Source: Niveibacterium terrae (GTDB lineage: Bacteria; Pseudomonadota; Gammaproteobacteria; Burkholderiales; Rhodocyclaceae). From it: a stretch of DNA of 64,000 bases. Location: positions 1,922,001 through 1,986,000 of the forward strand of contig NZ_CP172404.1 of assembly GCF_048213115.1 (NCBI RefSeq), read 5' to 3'. The position numbers and the translations under genes are program-made. Positions 48,016 through 56,807 of this stretch are shown in pieces (position 1 is the stretch's first letter; each line of letters begins with the position of its first letter). The notes beneath the pieces were generated by a model. It had not been told where the DNA came from and searched no databases. It saw only the letters and a list, made by a program, of their open reading frames with translations.

Positions 48016-50060
48016 CTCCAGTATTGAACCAGGCCGGGCTCAGCGACCTGCTCGAACGCTGGTCGGACCAGGGCTGGCTGCGCGCGATCGACACCGCTTT
48101 CGCGGCCTTCCTGCTCCGCGAGTCACCCGATGCCCATCCACTGCTGATCCTCGCCGCGGCGCTGGCGAGCCACCAGCTCGGGCGCGGTCATGCCTGCCTG
48201 GATCTGGCGGGCACGATCAAAGATCCAGAGCTGGCCCTGTCGCTGCCGCCCGAGGGCGCAGCCGGGGAGGGCGAAGCGCCTCCTCTGCCTTCGCAAGTGC
48301 TCTCCAGCCTCACGGTCGAAGCCTGGCTCGCCGCGCTCGCCAATCCCGATCTGGTCGGCACCGGGCCCGGTAACACGCCTCTGGTGCTCGCCGGCCAACG
48401 CCTCTATCTGCGCCGCTACTGGCAGTACGAGGAGTCGGTCAGGCTGTGGGTCGAGAGTCGGCTCGCCACGCCCATCCCCTTGCCACAGGCCAGACTCAAG
48501 GCGGCTCTGGACGGCCTGTTCCCGCCTGGCGCGGCGGGACCGGACTGGCAGAAGCTGGCCTGTGCGCTCTCCGCGCGCAGCGCTTTTTCGGTGATCACCG
48601 GCGGGCCGGGAACCGGCAAGACGACGACGGTAGTGCGCCTGTTGGCCCTGCTGCAGGCGCTGGCTCTGGATGCCGGCCAGCCTCTGCGCATCCGTCTCGC
48701 TGCGCCGACCGGCAAGGCCGCGGCGCGGCTGAACGAATCGATCTCCGGCGCTGTCGCGAAGCTCAAGCTCGATGCGCTGGGAGATGGCGAAGCGCTGCGT
48801 GCGGCGATCCCGGTCGCCGTGACGACTCTGCACCGGCTGCTCGGCAGCCGTCCGGACACCCGGCACTTCCGCTACAACGCGGGCAATCGGCTGCCGCTGG
48901 ACCTTCTGGTCGTCGATGAAGCGTCGATGATGGATCTGGAGATGATGGCAGCGCTTCTCGAAGCGCTCCCCGATCCGGCGCGCCTCGTGCTGCTCGGCGA
49001 CAAGGATCAGCTCGCCTCGGTCGAGGCCGGCGCCGTGCTCGGCGTGCTCTGTGCGCGCGCGCTCGAAGGCCACTACACGAGCGCGACGGCTGCCTGGCTC
49101 AAGGAAGTGACCAGCGATGCGCTTGCGCCCGAGCTGATCGACCCCGCGGGCGGACTGCTCGATCAGGCCGTCGCGATGCTCAGGTTCAGCCACCGCTTTG
49201 GCGAGAAGAGCGGCATCGGTCAGCTCGCCGCGGCGGTCAATGCCGGCGATGCCGGCGCCGTGCGCCACGTGTTCGCGGCCGGCCACACCGAGCTGGGGCG
49301 AATCCCGGCGGCGGAGCAAGAGCTCAAGGCGCTGGTCATAGATGGCGCAAAGCCGGGCGCGCACGGCTATCGCCACTATCTCGAGACGATTTCGAATACG
49401 CGTCCCGTGCCGGGCGCCTCGCAACAGGCGCTGGACGGCTGGGCGAGCGAGGTGCTCGCCGCGCACAGCGAATTCCAGTTGCTCTGCGCGCTGCGCCGCG
49501 GTCCATGGGGCGTAGAGGGGCTCAACGCGAGCATCGCCGGTTGGCTCCATCAAGAATCGCTGATCGCTGAGGTCGAAGGCTGGTATGCCGGCCGCCCCGT
49601 GCTGGTGACCCGCAACGACTATGGCCTGGGGCTGATGAACGGCGATATCGGCATTACGCTGGCGCTGCCTTCCAAGCAGGGGGAGGTGCTGCGCGTCGCT
49701 TTCCCGGCCGAGGGCGGAGGTATCCGCTGGGTCCAGCCGAGCCGGCTCCAGGCTGTCGAGACCGTCTATGCGCTGACCGTCCACAAATCCCAGGGTTCGG
49801 AGTTCGCGCACGTCGCGTTGGTCCTGCCCGAGCACATCAACCCGATCCTGACCCGCGAGCTGGTCTATACGGGGATCACCCGGGCGCGCAAATTCTTCAC
49901 GCTGGCCGAAGCGGGGGGCGATGGAGTGCTGGGCGGGGCGATCGCCCGACAAGTATTGCGCGCCAGCGGCCTCGTTTTTCAGGCGCCCGGGCGGTGTCAT
50001 CAGAATGAGACGATAGAATGCGAGCATCGCGAGTTTTCGCAGACCTCCCTCTTTGAATGA
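48012..50060 (+). CDS. recD: Exodeoxyribonuclease V alpha subunit RecD
   Basis: 682 residues. Walker A GGPGTGKTTTVVRLL lies near residue 197, Walker B LVVDEASMMDLEMM near 300, then LGDKDQLASVEAGAVLG and the C-terminal helicase motif ALTVHKSQGSEFAHVALVLP. RecD is the fast 5'-3' helicase of the complex. The AGGAGG Shine-Dalgarno sits inside the end of recB. The stop overlaps the ATG of the phoU-like gene by four bases. Confidence 0.96.
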   Translation: MTPVLNQAGLSDLLERWSDQGWLRAIDTAFAAFLLRESPDAHPLLILAAALASHQLGRGHACLDLAGTIKDPELALSLPPEGAAGEGEAPPLPSQVLSSLTVEAWLAALANPDLVGTGPGNTPLVLAGQRLYLRRYWQYEESVRLWVESRLATPIPLPQARLKAALDGLFPPGAAGPDWQKLACALSARSAFSVITGGPGTGKTTTVVRLLALLQALALDAGQPLRIRLAAPTGKAAARLNESISGAVAKLKLDALGDGEALRAAIPVAVTTLHRLLGSRPDTRHFRYNAGNRLPLDLLVVDEASMMDLEMMAALLEALPDPARLVLLGDKDQLASVEAGAVLGVLCARALEGHYTSATAAWLKEVTSDALAPELIDPAGGLLDQAVAMLRFSHRFGEKSGIGQLAAAVNAGDAGAVRHVFAAGHTELGRIPAAEQELKALVIDGAKPGAHGYRHYLETISNTRPVPGASQQALDGWASEVLAAHSEFQLLCALRRGPWGVEGLNASIAGWLHQESLIAEVEGWYAGRPVLVTRNDYGLGLMNGDIGITLALPSKQGEVLRVAFPAEGGGIRWVQPSRLQAVETVYALTVHKSQGSEFAHVALVLPEHINPILTRELVYTGITRARKFFTLAEAGGDGVLGGAIARQVLRASGLVFQAPGRCHQNETIECEHREFSQTSLFE

Positions 50061-50761
50061 CCCCGCACATCCTGAAGAAGCTCGACTCAGACATCGCCTC
50101 GCTGCGCAGCCGGGTTCAGGCGATGTTCGCGCTGGCGCTGCAGCAGCTCGAAGATTCCGTGATCCTGTTCGAAAAGTGCCACAGGGAGAAGGGGCTCGCG
50201 GTGGCCGAACTCGAACCCAGGCTCCATGAGTTGCAGTTCGCGATCGACCGCGAGTGCGCGAACATGATCGCGCTGCGCCAGCCCAACGCCGGCGATCTGC
50301 GGATCGCGATCGCGTCGATGCGGATCGCCTCAGCCATCGAGGCAGTCGGCAACGCGGCGCTCGAGATCGCCGGCGCCGGTGAGCGCATCCACAAGAGCGG
50401 CCGCAAGCCGCTCTCCGAGTCCGAAGAGCTGGTCGGGCAGTACGGTGCGGTTCAGCAGATGCTGGTCGCTGCCCGGGATGCCTGTCAGAAACTCGATGCC
50501 GGAGCGCTGTCGGTCATCGCCAGGACCCGGCTGGAGCAGAGCCGCGAGAGTTCCGCGCTGATCGAGCGCCTGGGCGCGCGCCTGGAGGCCGAGGCCGGCC
50601 GCGCCCGCGTGCTCGCCGAGGAGATCGAGATTGCCCGCTGTCTGAACCGGATCGCCGCGCTGGCGCTGGCGATCGCGCTCCAGGTGCACTACATGGCCAG
50701 GGGCGAGGACAGGCGGCACCAGCCCCTTGAGGAACTGCTGGACGAAGTCGCCGGAGCCTGA
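50057..50761 (+). CDS. PhoU-like protein
   Basis: 234 residues, almost all helix. Two PhoU repeats are visible: residues ~15-105 (AMFALALQQLEDSVILFEKC, then LQFAIDRECANMIALRQPNAGDLRIAIASMRIA) and ~120-220 (VGQYGAVQQMLVAARDACQ, then AEEIEIARCLNRIAALALAIALQVHYMARG). The ANMIALRQPNAGDLR segment is the classical PhoU motif. PhoU proteins modulate phosphate uptake and PhoR signalling, but no pst or pho gene is nearby. The ATG overlaps the recD stop by four bases. A TAGAAT inside the end of recD (50014-50019) could also provide a separate promoter. Confidence 0.85.
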   Translation: MTPHILKKLDSDIASLRSRVQAMFALALQQLEDSVILFEKCHREKGLAVAELEPRLHELQFAIDRECANMIALRQPNAGDLRIAIASMRIASAIEAVGNAALEIAGAGERIHKSGRKPLSESEELVGQYGAVQQMLVAARDACQKLDAGALSVIARTRLEQSRESSALIERLGARLEAEAGRARVLAEEIEIARCLNRIAALALAIALQVHYMARGEDRRHQPLEELLDEVAGA

Positions 50762-50777
50762 GCTCCGGCTCCGAGCG

Positions 50778-51974
50778 TCAGGCGGCGAGCACTTTCGCGA
50801 ACGATTCGGCAACGTAGCCGATGTTGCCGTCGTTCAGGCCCGCGACGCAGATCCGGCCCGAGCGGATCAGGTAGATCGCGAATTCCTCGCGCAGCCGGTC
50901 GACCTGGGCCGCGCTGAGCCCCGTATAGCTGAACATGCCGCGCTGGGTCACGAAATAGCTGAAATCGCGGCCGGGCACGTTTGCGCTCAGCACATCGAAG
51001 AGCTGCTTGCGCATCGCGCGGATCCGCTCGCGCATCTGGGCCACTTCGAGCACCCAGCGCGCGCGCAGACCATCGTCGTTCATCACGGTCGCGACGACCC
51101 GACAGCCGTGGACGGGCGGGCTCGAATAGTTGCGGCGGACCGCGAACTTCATCTGGCCGAGCAGGCGCGACGCCTCTTCGGAATCCTTGCAGACCACGGA
51201 CAGACCGCCGCAGCGCTCGCCGTAGAACGAGAGGTTCTTCGAGAACGAGTTGCCGACCAGGAAGCTCGCGCCGGCTTCGACCAGCGCGCGGATCGCGAAG
51301 CAGTCCTCTTCGAGGCCGTCACCGAAACCCTGGTAGGCGATGTCGAGGAAGGGGATCAGATCGCCGGCCAGGATCACCGCGATCAGCTCCCGCCACTGCT
51401 CCTGACTCAGATCGACGCCGGTCGGGTTGTGGCAGCAGGGGTGAAGGATGGCGATGCTCTTCGCCGGCATCGCGCGGAAGCAGGCGAGCAGCTCCGCGAA
51501 GGCGAGGCCGCCGGTCGCCTCATCGTAATAGGGGTAGTCGTGCACGACGAAGCCCGCACCTTCGAAAATCGAGCGGTGGTTGTCCCAGGTCGGGGCGCTG
51601 ACCCAGGCTTCACTCTCGGGGAAATAGCGCTTCAGAAGATCGGCACCGACCTTCAGTGCGCCCGAGCCGCCCAGGGTCTGGATCGTCGCGATCCGGCCGG
51701 CTTTGAGCGCAGCGGAATCCTCGCCGAAGATGAGCTTCTGGATCGCGGCGCGGTAGTCGGCCGCGCCTTCCATCGGCAGATAGGGGCGGGGCGTCGGCGA
51801 CGCGGCAAGCGCGGCTTCGGCCTGACGCACCGATTCGAGCAGAGGCACCCGGCCTTGCTCATCGTAGTAAAGGCCTATGCCCAGATTGACCTTCTCGGGG
51901 CGGGGATCCTTGTTGAAGGTTTCGACCAGAGTCAGGATGGGGTCGCCAGCATAGGCGTCGACGTGTTCGAACAT
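50778..51974 (-). CDS. tyrB: Aromatic amino acid / aspartate aminotransferase (class I, TyrB/AspC type)
   Basis: 398 residues from MFEHVDAYAGDPILTL, the common start of the family. PLP-binding residues are seen: YLPMEGAADYRAAIQKLIFG, VSAPTWDNHRSIFEGAGF, HPCCHNPTGVDLSQ and the lysine in GNSFSKNLSFYGERCGG, then RPNYSSPPVHG-like VRRNYSSPPVHGCRVV. The enzyme interconverts aspartate or aromatic amino acids with 2-oxoacids using 2-oxoglutarate. TyrB and AspC cannot be told apart with certainty. It converges with the phoU-like gene, 16 bases away. Confidence 0.88.
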   Translation of the reverse strand: MFEHVDAYAGDPILTLVETFNKDPRPEKVNLGIGLYYDEQGRVPLLESVRQAEAALAASPTPRPYLPMEGAADYRAAIQKLIFGEDSAALKAGRIATIQTLGGSGALKVGADLLKRYFPESEAWVSAPTWDNHRSIFEGAGFVVHDYPYYDEATGGLAFAELLACFRAMPAKSIAILHPCCHNPTGVDLSQEQWRELIAVILAGDLIPFLDIAYQGFGDGLEEDCFAIRALVEAGASFLVGNSFSKNLSFYGERCGGLSVVCKDSEEASRLLGQMKFAVRRNYSSPPVHGCRVVATVMNDDGLRARWVLEVAQMRERIRAMRKQLFDVLSANVPGRDFSYFVTQRGMFSYTGLSAAQVDRLREEFAIYLIRSGRICVAGLNDGNIGYVAESFAKVLAA

Positions 51975-52234
51975 GGGGGAGGGCTTCCTCGTTGGCTGTC
52001 TCGACCCCGATGATGGCATTTTCGGGCCTTCTTGTCCGACATCAGGGCTATCCGCGCGGCGCGATAAGCGAGGAGCCGCGTTTGACCTGGAACAGACGGC
52101 ACGCATTTTGCTGGCGAAACCGGACTGCGTGGACACGCTGGCGAATCAATCCGCCGCTTTTTGATAGTTTTTTGTCGCCCAGCCCCGTCACCATCGACAG
52201 GTTTGATCAACTTTTTCGGGACCATTCAGACCCC

Positions 52235-54280
52235 ATGGCGCTGCAACAACTCGACGACGAACAGATCCGCACCTGGACGCGAGCCCAGAAGGACGAGTGG
52301 TGGTTCAAGAACATCTACCGTGGCGACATGCCGCAGCTGACGCTGCGCTCGGCGCTGACCGGCTTCCTGCTCGGTGGCATCCTCGCCGCGACCGCGATCT
52401 ATATCGGTGCAAAGACCGGGATCTCGATCGGCGTGGGGCTCACCTCGGTGATCCTCTCCTTCGCACTGTTCCGGATTTTCAACAAGCTCGGGTGGTGCGA
52501 GGACTTCACGATCCTCGAAAACAACTGCACCCAGTCGATCGCGACCGCCGCCGGCTACATGATCGGCCCGCTGATCTCCAGCCTCGCCGCCTACATGCTG
52601 GTCTCGGGCAAGATCATCCCGTGGTGGCAGATGCTGATCTGGATGGTCGTCGTCGCGCTGCTGGGCGTGCTGGTCGCGTTCCCGATGAAGCGACGCTTCA
52701 TCAACGAAGAACAGCTGCCTTTCCCGGAAGGGCGGGCTTCGGGCGTCGTGCTCGACTCGCTCTATACCGGTAGCGCCGAATCGGGCGTGTTCAAGGCGAG
52801 GCTCCTGGGCGTGACCGCAGTCGCGACCGCGCTGTTCCAGATGATCATCAGCGACGGCTGGATGAAACTCATCCAGATCAAGCTGCTGATGCTCGACAAG
52901 TGGGCCGGCGTCAAGGAAGCCTGGGTGCTGCACGAACGGCTCGACGACTATTACTACGCCTTCGCCGCGAAGGCGGATCTGGCGATCCCGAAGATCCTCG
53001 GCACCGACATCCGTCAGCTGGGCCTGCGCTTCACGCTCGACGCGGCGATGGTCGGTGTCGGCGGCCTGATGGGCATCGCGGTCGCGACGAGCTGCCTGAT
53101 CGGCACGCTGATGAACTTCGCGGTGCTCGCCCCGATCATGATCGCAGCTGGCGACATCGTGCCGCGCGTCGCGGCCGATGGCTCCGCTGTGCCAATCTCG
53201 CGCGCCGAGATCGTCAACCAGTGGGGCCTGTGGTGGGCGGTCACGATGATGGTGGTCGGCTCGCTGGTCAGCCTGCTCGCGAAGCCCGAACTCTTCACCG
53301 GTGTCTTCAAGTCGCTGTTCGGCAAGAAGTCGAAGGAGAAAACCGTCGACCTGCTCCACGACATCGAACTGCCGCTGTGGGTATCCTTCGTCGGCGTGCC
53401 CATCCTGAGCGCGCTCGGCGTCTGGGTGACACACGAGTTCTTCGGCGTGCACTGGCTGCTGGCCGGAATCTCGCTGCCGTTGATCTTCGTGCTGACCGTG
53501 ATCTGCACGAACTCGATGGCGCTGACTTCGTGGACGCCGACCGGTGCGATGTCGAAGATCACCCAGTTCACGATCGGTGCGCTCGACCGCACGAACCCGG
53601 CGAGCAACCTGATCCCGGCGGCTATGACCTCGGAGATCTCGGCGAACGCGGCGAACCTGCTCTCGGACATCAAGCCTGGCTATATGCTCGGCGCCAAGCC
53701 GCGCCAGCAGGCGATCGGCCATGTGATCGGCATCTTCTCCGGCGCGATCGCGTGCATCCCGCTCTTCTTCCTGCTGCTTCTGCCGCCCGATGCGCACGGC
53801 GTGCGCAGCACCGCGACGATCGTCTCCGACCAGTTCGCGATGCCGGCCGCGATGCAGTGGAAGGGCGTCGCCGAGATCATCGCCAAGGGCCTGTCGCATC
53901 TGCCCTTCAGCGCCCTCGTCTCGATGGCCTTCGCGGCCGCCGCGGCCGGCATCATCGAGATCGCGCGCATCGTCACGAAGGGTCGTTTCCCGCTGTCGGC
54001 AGTGTCGATCGGCCTCGGCGCCGTGCTGCCGCCCGAATCGACGCTGGCGATGTTCATCGGCGCGCTGCTCTTCTGGATCATGGGCCGTCGCTACAAGGCC
54101 GCCGAGGGTCGCGGTGAAGAGTGCCATGAAGGCGGCTTCCCGGCCCGCAAGCAGGACGATGGCCACGCGCGCGGCCACCGGCTCTGGGTCGAGGGCTGCG
54201 AGCCGATCTGCGCGGGCCTGATCTCGGGTTCGGCGCTGGTCGGCATCGGCAACGCGATCATCAACGTGCTGATCAACTGA
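52235..54280 (+). CDS. OPT family oligopeptide transporter
   Basis: 681 residues, over 12 hydrophobic segments throughout. The OPT-family N-terminus is visible (LTLRSALTGFLLGGILAATAIYIGAKTGISIGVGLTSVILSFALF), as are ENNCTQSIATAAGYM and EEQLPFPEGRASG, the latter a hallmark of the family. The C-terminus has AVLPPESTLAMFIGALLFWIMG. These carriers move peptides or metal-peptide complexes into the cell using the proton gradient. The ATG at 52235 is the first reasonable start, as the longer frame upstream is not conserved. A clear terminator follows at 54307-54328. Confidence 0.92.
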   Translation: MALQQLDDEQIRTWTRAQKDEWWFKNIYRGDMPQLTLRSALTGFLLGGILAATAIYIGAKTGISIGVGLTSVILSFALFRIFNKLGWCEDFTILENNCTQSIATAAGYMIGPLISSLAAYMLVSGKIIPWWQMLIWMVVVALLGVLVAFPMKRRFINEEQLPFPEGRASGVVLDSLYTGSAESGVFKARLLGVTAVATALFQMIISDGWMKLIQIKLLMLDKWAGVKEAWVLHERLDDYYYAFAAKADLAIPKILGTDIRQLGLRFTLDAAMVGVGGLMGIAVATSCLIGTLMNFAVLAPIMIAAGDIVPRVAADGSAVPISRAEIVNQWGLWWAVTMMVVGSLVSLLAKPELFTGVFKSLFGKKSKEKTVDLLHDIELPLWVSFVGVPILSALGVWVTHEFFGVHWLLAGISLPLIFVLTVICTNSMALTSWTPTGAMSKITQFTIGALDRTNPASNLIPAAMTSEISANAANLLSDIKPGYMLGAKPRQQAIGHVIGIFSGAIACIPLFFLLLLPPDAHGVRSTATIVSDQFAMPAAMQWKGVAEIIAKGLSHLPFSALVSMAFAAAAAGIIEIARIVTKGRFPLSAVSIGLGAVLPPESTLAMFIGALLFWIMGRRYKAAEGRGEECHEGGFPARKQDDGHARGHRLWVEGCEPICAGLISGSALVGIGNAIINVLIN

Positions 54281-54306
54281 GCCGCGCCACCTGCATATCG
54301 ACAGAG

Positions 54307-54328
54307 AACCCGCTTCGGCGGGTTTTTT
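54307..54328 (+). terminator. Rho-independent terminator of the OPT gene
   Basis: The stem ACCCGC / GCGGGT with a TTCG loop is followed by TTTTTT, 26 bases after the OPT stop. Confidence 0.92.
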
Positions 54329-54350
54329 GTTGGGCGGGACACAAAGCCTT

Positions 54351-54386
54351 GCCGCGGATCACATGGAGGAACGCTGATCGAGAGCG
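54351..54386 (+). repeat. 36-bp direct repeat, left copy (flanks efflux cassette)
   Basis: This sequence recurs in the same orientation at 61378-61413 with 31 of 36 positions identical (shared cores GATCAC and TGGAGGAACGC). The two copies bracket the AraC regulator and the three efflux genes almost exactly. It lies between the OPT terminator and the end of the AraC gene. Confidence 0.7.
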
Positions 54387-54457
54387 TCTCTCCGCTGTTT
54401 CTGATTGGCCGGGGCCGGGCCAAAACCCTGCGGGCTTGATGACCCGGCGCGTATGGC

Positions 54458-55552
54458 TCATTTGCCTGGCGCAGTTCTGTTCTGCCGATATCCGGCCGGC
54501 AGCAGACCCGACCAGCGTTTGAAGGCGCGCCGGAACGCGCGAGCGTCAGCGTAGCCCACCGCTTCGGCGACCTGCGCAATCGTCATGTCGGAATTTGTCA
54601 GCAGATCATCCGCCCGTTCGAAGCGGGTACTGTCGCGGAGCGAACGATAGCTCGTGTTGTGCTGCGCCAGCCTCCGGCGCAGGCTGCGGTCGCTGACGTT
54701 CATCATGGTCGCCAGCTCTTTCTGTCGCGGCCCGTCCTCGATGTTGAAGCGGATGCGGTTGGCCAGGGATTCCATCAAGTCGGGCCGTCCTATCGGCTGC
54801 GTCAGCAGTGTCTTGAGCTGCTCGCGCAGCAGGCTGCAGCTGATACGGTCGTAGCCCGGCAGACGCGCCGTGAGCCAATGCGCTTCGATGCTCATGCGGT
54901 TGATGCCTGAGCCAAAGCGTACAGGGCAATGAAAGAAGCGGCGATAGACCTCCGCATGGGCCGGACGCTCGAACGCGAAATCCACGCGCAACGGGTTCAG
55001 TGAGCGGCCGACCAGATACCGACCCACAGCCAGAGCGCTCGCAAAAGCTTCTTCGATCAGGAATGTTTCGGTTTGCATGTCGAACGCATGCGGCCGGAGC
55101 TCCAGGAACATCTCCCTGTCGTTCGCTTCGAATTGATGGTCGGCCATTGCGCCGCCCTCGCGCTGAAAGGCCTGAGCGTAGGCAATGGCCTCCCCGAAGG
55201 TTTCGCAGGTCAGCATCGCCAAGCCAAGCACACCCCATGAGACGGGGGTCTGGCGTGCGCCAGCGGCCAAGCCGAGGGCGGGCTCATCGAGCATCTGCTG
55301 AGCACGCACGATCAGAGCGCGCGTCTGGTGCGATGACAGCAACAGTTCCCGGTTCAGGAGGTCCTGATAGGTAAAGCCCAGACCACGACACAGCCGCTCA
55401 GGCGACTTGCCGCGATCCTCGACCAGTCCAAGCAAGGAACGCGCGGCATGGGGGACGATGTTGGCGATCAGCTGCTCGGGGGGCACGGTTCGCCGAGCGG
55501 AGGGTTTTCTTGGCATGGTCGGAACAGAGGATGTGCTTCGCTGACCGGGCAT
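54458..55552 (-). CDS. AraC family transcriptional regulator
   Basis: 364 residues (352 if the ATG at 55516 is used; neither start has a clear ribosome binding site). The N-terminal ~220 residues resemble the arabinose-binding-like domain of the OruR/ArgR-like group (LLGLVEDRGKSPERLCRGLGFTYQDLLN). The C-terminal ~100 residues have the two helix-turn-helix motifs: KELATMMNVSDRSLRRRLAQHN and MTIAQVAEAVGYADARAFRRAFKRWSGLLPAGYR. It is divergent from the efflux adaptor gene and probably controls it in response to an effector. It belongs to the repeat-bounded cassette. Confidence 0.88.
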   Translation of the reverse strand: MPGQRSTSSVPTMPRKPSARRTVPPEQLIANIVPHAARSLLGLVEDRGKSPERLCRGLGFTYQDLLNRELLLSSHQTRALIVRAQQMLDEPALGLAAGARQTPVSWGVLGLAMLTCETFGEAIAYAQAFQREGGAMADHQFEANDREMFLELRPHAFDMQTETFLIEEAFASALAVGRYLVGRSLNPLRVDFAFERPAHAEVYRRFFHCPVRFGSGINRMSIEAHWLTARLPGYDRISCSLLREQLKTLLTQPIGRPDLMESLANRIRFNIEDGPRQKELATMMNVSDRSLRRRLAQHNTSYRSLRDSTRFERADDLLTNSDMTIAQVAEAVGYADARAFRRAFKRWSGLLPAGYRQNRTAPGK

Positions 55553-55584
55553 TCGCGCAGCTCGGGGGGCGATGCTGATAACGC

Positions 55585-55612
55585 GGCCGAAAAAGACCCT
55601 ATTTTGGCCGAA
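55585..55612. promoter_or_regulatory. Tandem GGCCGAA half-sites, candidate AraC operator
   Basis: GGCCGAA occurs at 55585-55591 and again at 55606-55612, in the same orientation and 21 bases apart (two helical turns), in the region between the divergent AraC and efflux adaptor genes. AraC-type regulators often bind such tandem direct repeats. No other evidence supports it. Confidence 0.45.
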
Positions 55613-55718
55613 TCTGTCCCGTAGTCAATGCACTCCCGTCTCTAGAGTCATGCCATCGCTCCAGCGGCAGAGAACGCCTGCCGCTGGACCCTGGTCACGC
55701 TCACTGCGGAGAGAAGTC

Positions 55719-56807
55719 TTGCCCCCCCGTACTCCAGATATCGAGAAACTGCGCCTTGCCTTGCTTGCCGCTGCCGCACTTGTCCTGTTTGGCTGCGGTG
55801 ATTCCACTTCCCGCCCCGCGAAGGAAATCCTCCGGCCGGCCTACGTTACCGAGGCCCGCCCCGCCAACCCGGACGGGTTGTCCTTCACCGGCGAAGTGCG
55901 CGCCAGACAGCGTGCCGAGTTGGCCTTCGCGACCAGCGGACGAGTCGCCCGCGTCATGGTCGAGCCGGGCGACGTCGTTCGCCGGGGGCAGGTGCTCGCT
56001 GAACTCGATGTGCAGCCAATCCGGGCCCAGCTCGATGCTGCCGAGGCGGGGCTGCGGCGCGCCGAGGCGCAGCTGTACGAAGTCCGCCAGCGCATGGATC
56101 GCCTGCGGATCGCCCGGAAATCGGATGCGGTCAGCGCCGCGGAACTCTCCAGCACGCAAGCTGAGCTGGAGAGTGCCGAATCTGCAGTGCGGGGGGCGCG
56201 AGCGCAGCGGGAAGCGGCGGACTGGTCGATGAAGCAGGCCACGCTGCGCGCACCGTTCGATGGCGTGCTTGCCGCACGCAGCATCGAGCCGGGGCAGACG
56301 GGGGGGCTCGGGCTGGCGGCCGTCTCGATCGACGGAGCAGGCCGTGAGCTGTCGCTGCTGGTGCCAGGCAATCTGTCGCTCAAGCCCGGCCAGATTGTCA
56401 GCCTGCAATGCGGCCAGACCCGGCTCCAGAGCAAGGTGTTACGCACCGGCGGACGGCTCGAGGCGGGCGGAGTCCGCAAGGTGTTCGTTGCGCTGCCCGA
56501 TGACGCCGTCGTCGGCGCTACCTGGTCGGCTGTGCTCGGCACCTCGACGCTGCAAAAGGTGTGGGTTCCGCTGCGTGCGGTGTTGCTTGGCCGCGTGGCG
56601 GGGGAGGGCAGTGTCCTGCGTCTGGGAAAGGATGGACGCACAACCGAACAGGTGGCGCTCAAACTGGGCGCATTTCGCGGTGACTGGATCGAAGTGAGCG
56701 AAGGCCTGGCTGCGGGCGATCGCATCGTGGTGGCCGGCGCCACGGCAATCCGCCCGGGAACGGCGATCAAGCCGGTTGCGATGGCGCGCCTGGAGACACT
56801 GCGATGA
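55719..56807 (+). CDS. RND efflux periplasmic adaptor lipoprotein (HlyD/AcrA family)
   Basis: 362 residues from a TTG with GGAG seven bases before it; the frame stays open for 49 codons upstream but that part is not signal-like. A lipoprotein signal ends at Cys26 (LFGC). Then come the lipoyl/barrel part (LSFTGEVRARQRAELAFATSGRVARVMVEPGDVVRRGQVLAELD), a coiled-coil hairpin (~95-155, LDAAEAGLRRAEAQLYEVRQRMDRL), the second lipoyl half (ATLRAPFDGVLAARSIEPGQ) and a beta-barrel. It bridges the inner-membrane pump and outer-membrane factor. The stop overlaps the pump gene by four bases. Confidence 0.92.
   Translation: MPPRTPDIEKLRLALLAAAALVLFGCGDSTSRPAKEILRPAYVTEARPANPDGLSFTGEVRARQRAELAFATSGRVARVMVEPGDVVRRGQVLAELDVQPIRAQLDAAEAGLRRAEAQLYEVRQRMDRLRIARKSDAVSAAELSSTQAELESAESAVRGARAQREAADWSMKQATLRAPFDGVLAARSIEPGQTGGLGLAAVSIDGAGRELSLLVPGNLSLKPGQIVSLQCGQTRLQSKVLRTGGRLEAGGVRKVFVALPDDAVVGATWSAVLGTSTLQKVWVPLRAVLLGRVAGEGSVLRLGKDGRTTEQVALKLGAFRGDWIEVSEGLAAGDRIVVAGATAIRPGTAIKPVAMARLETLR

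Noticed and set aside
50761..50777. GGAGCC/GGCTCC hairpin between the phoU-like gene and tyrB as terminator
   Set aside because: The stem is short and no T-run follows on either strand.
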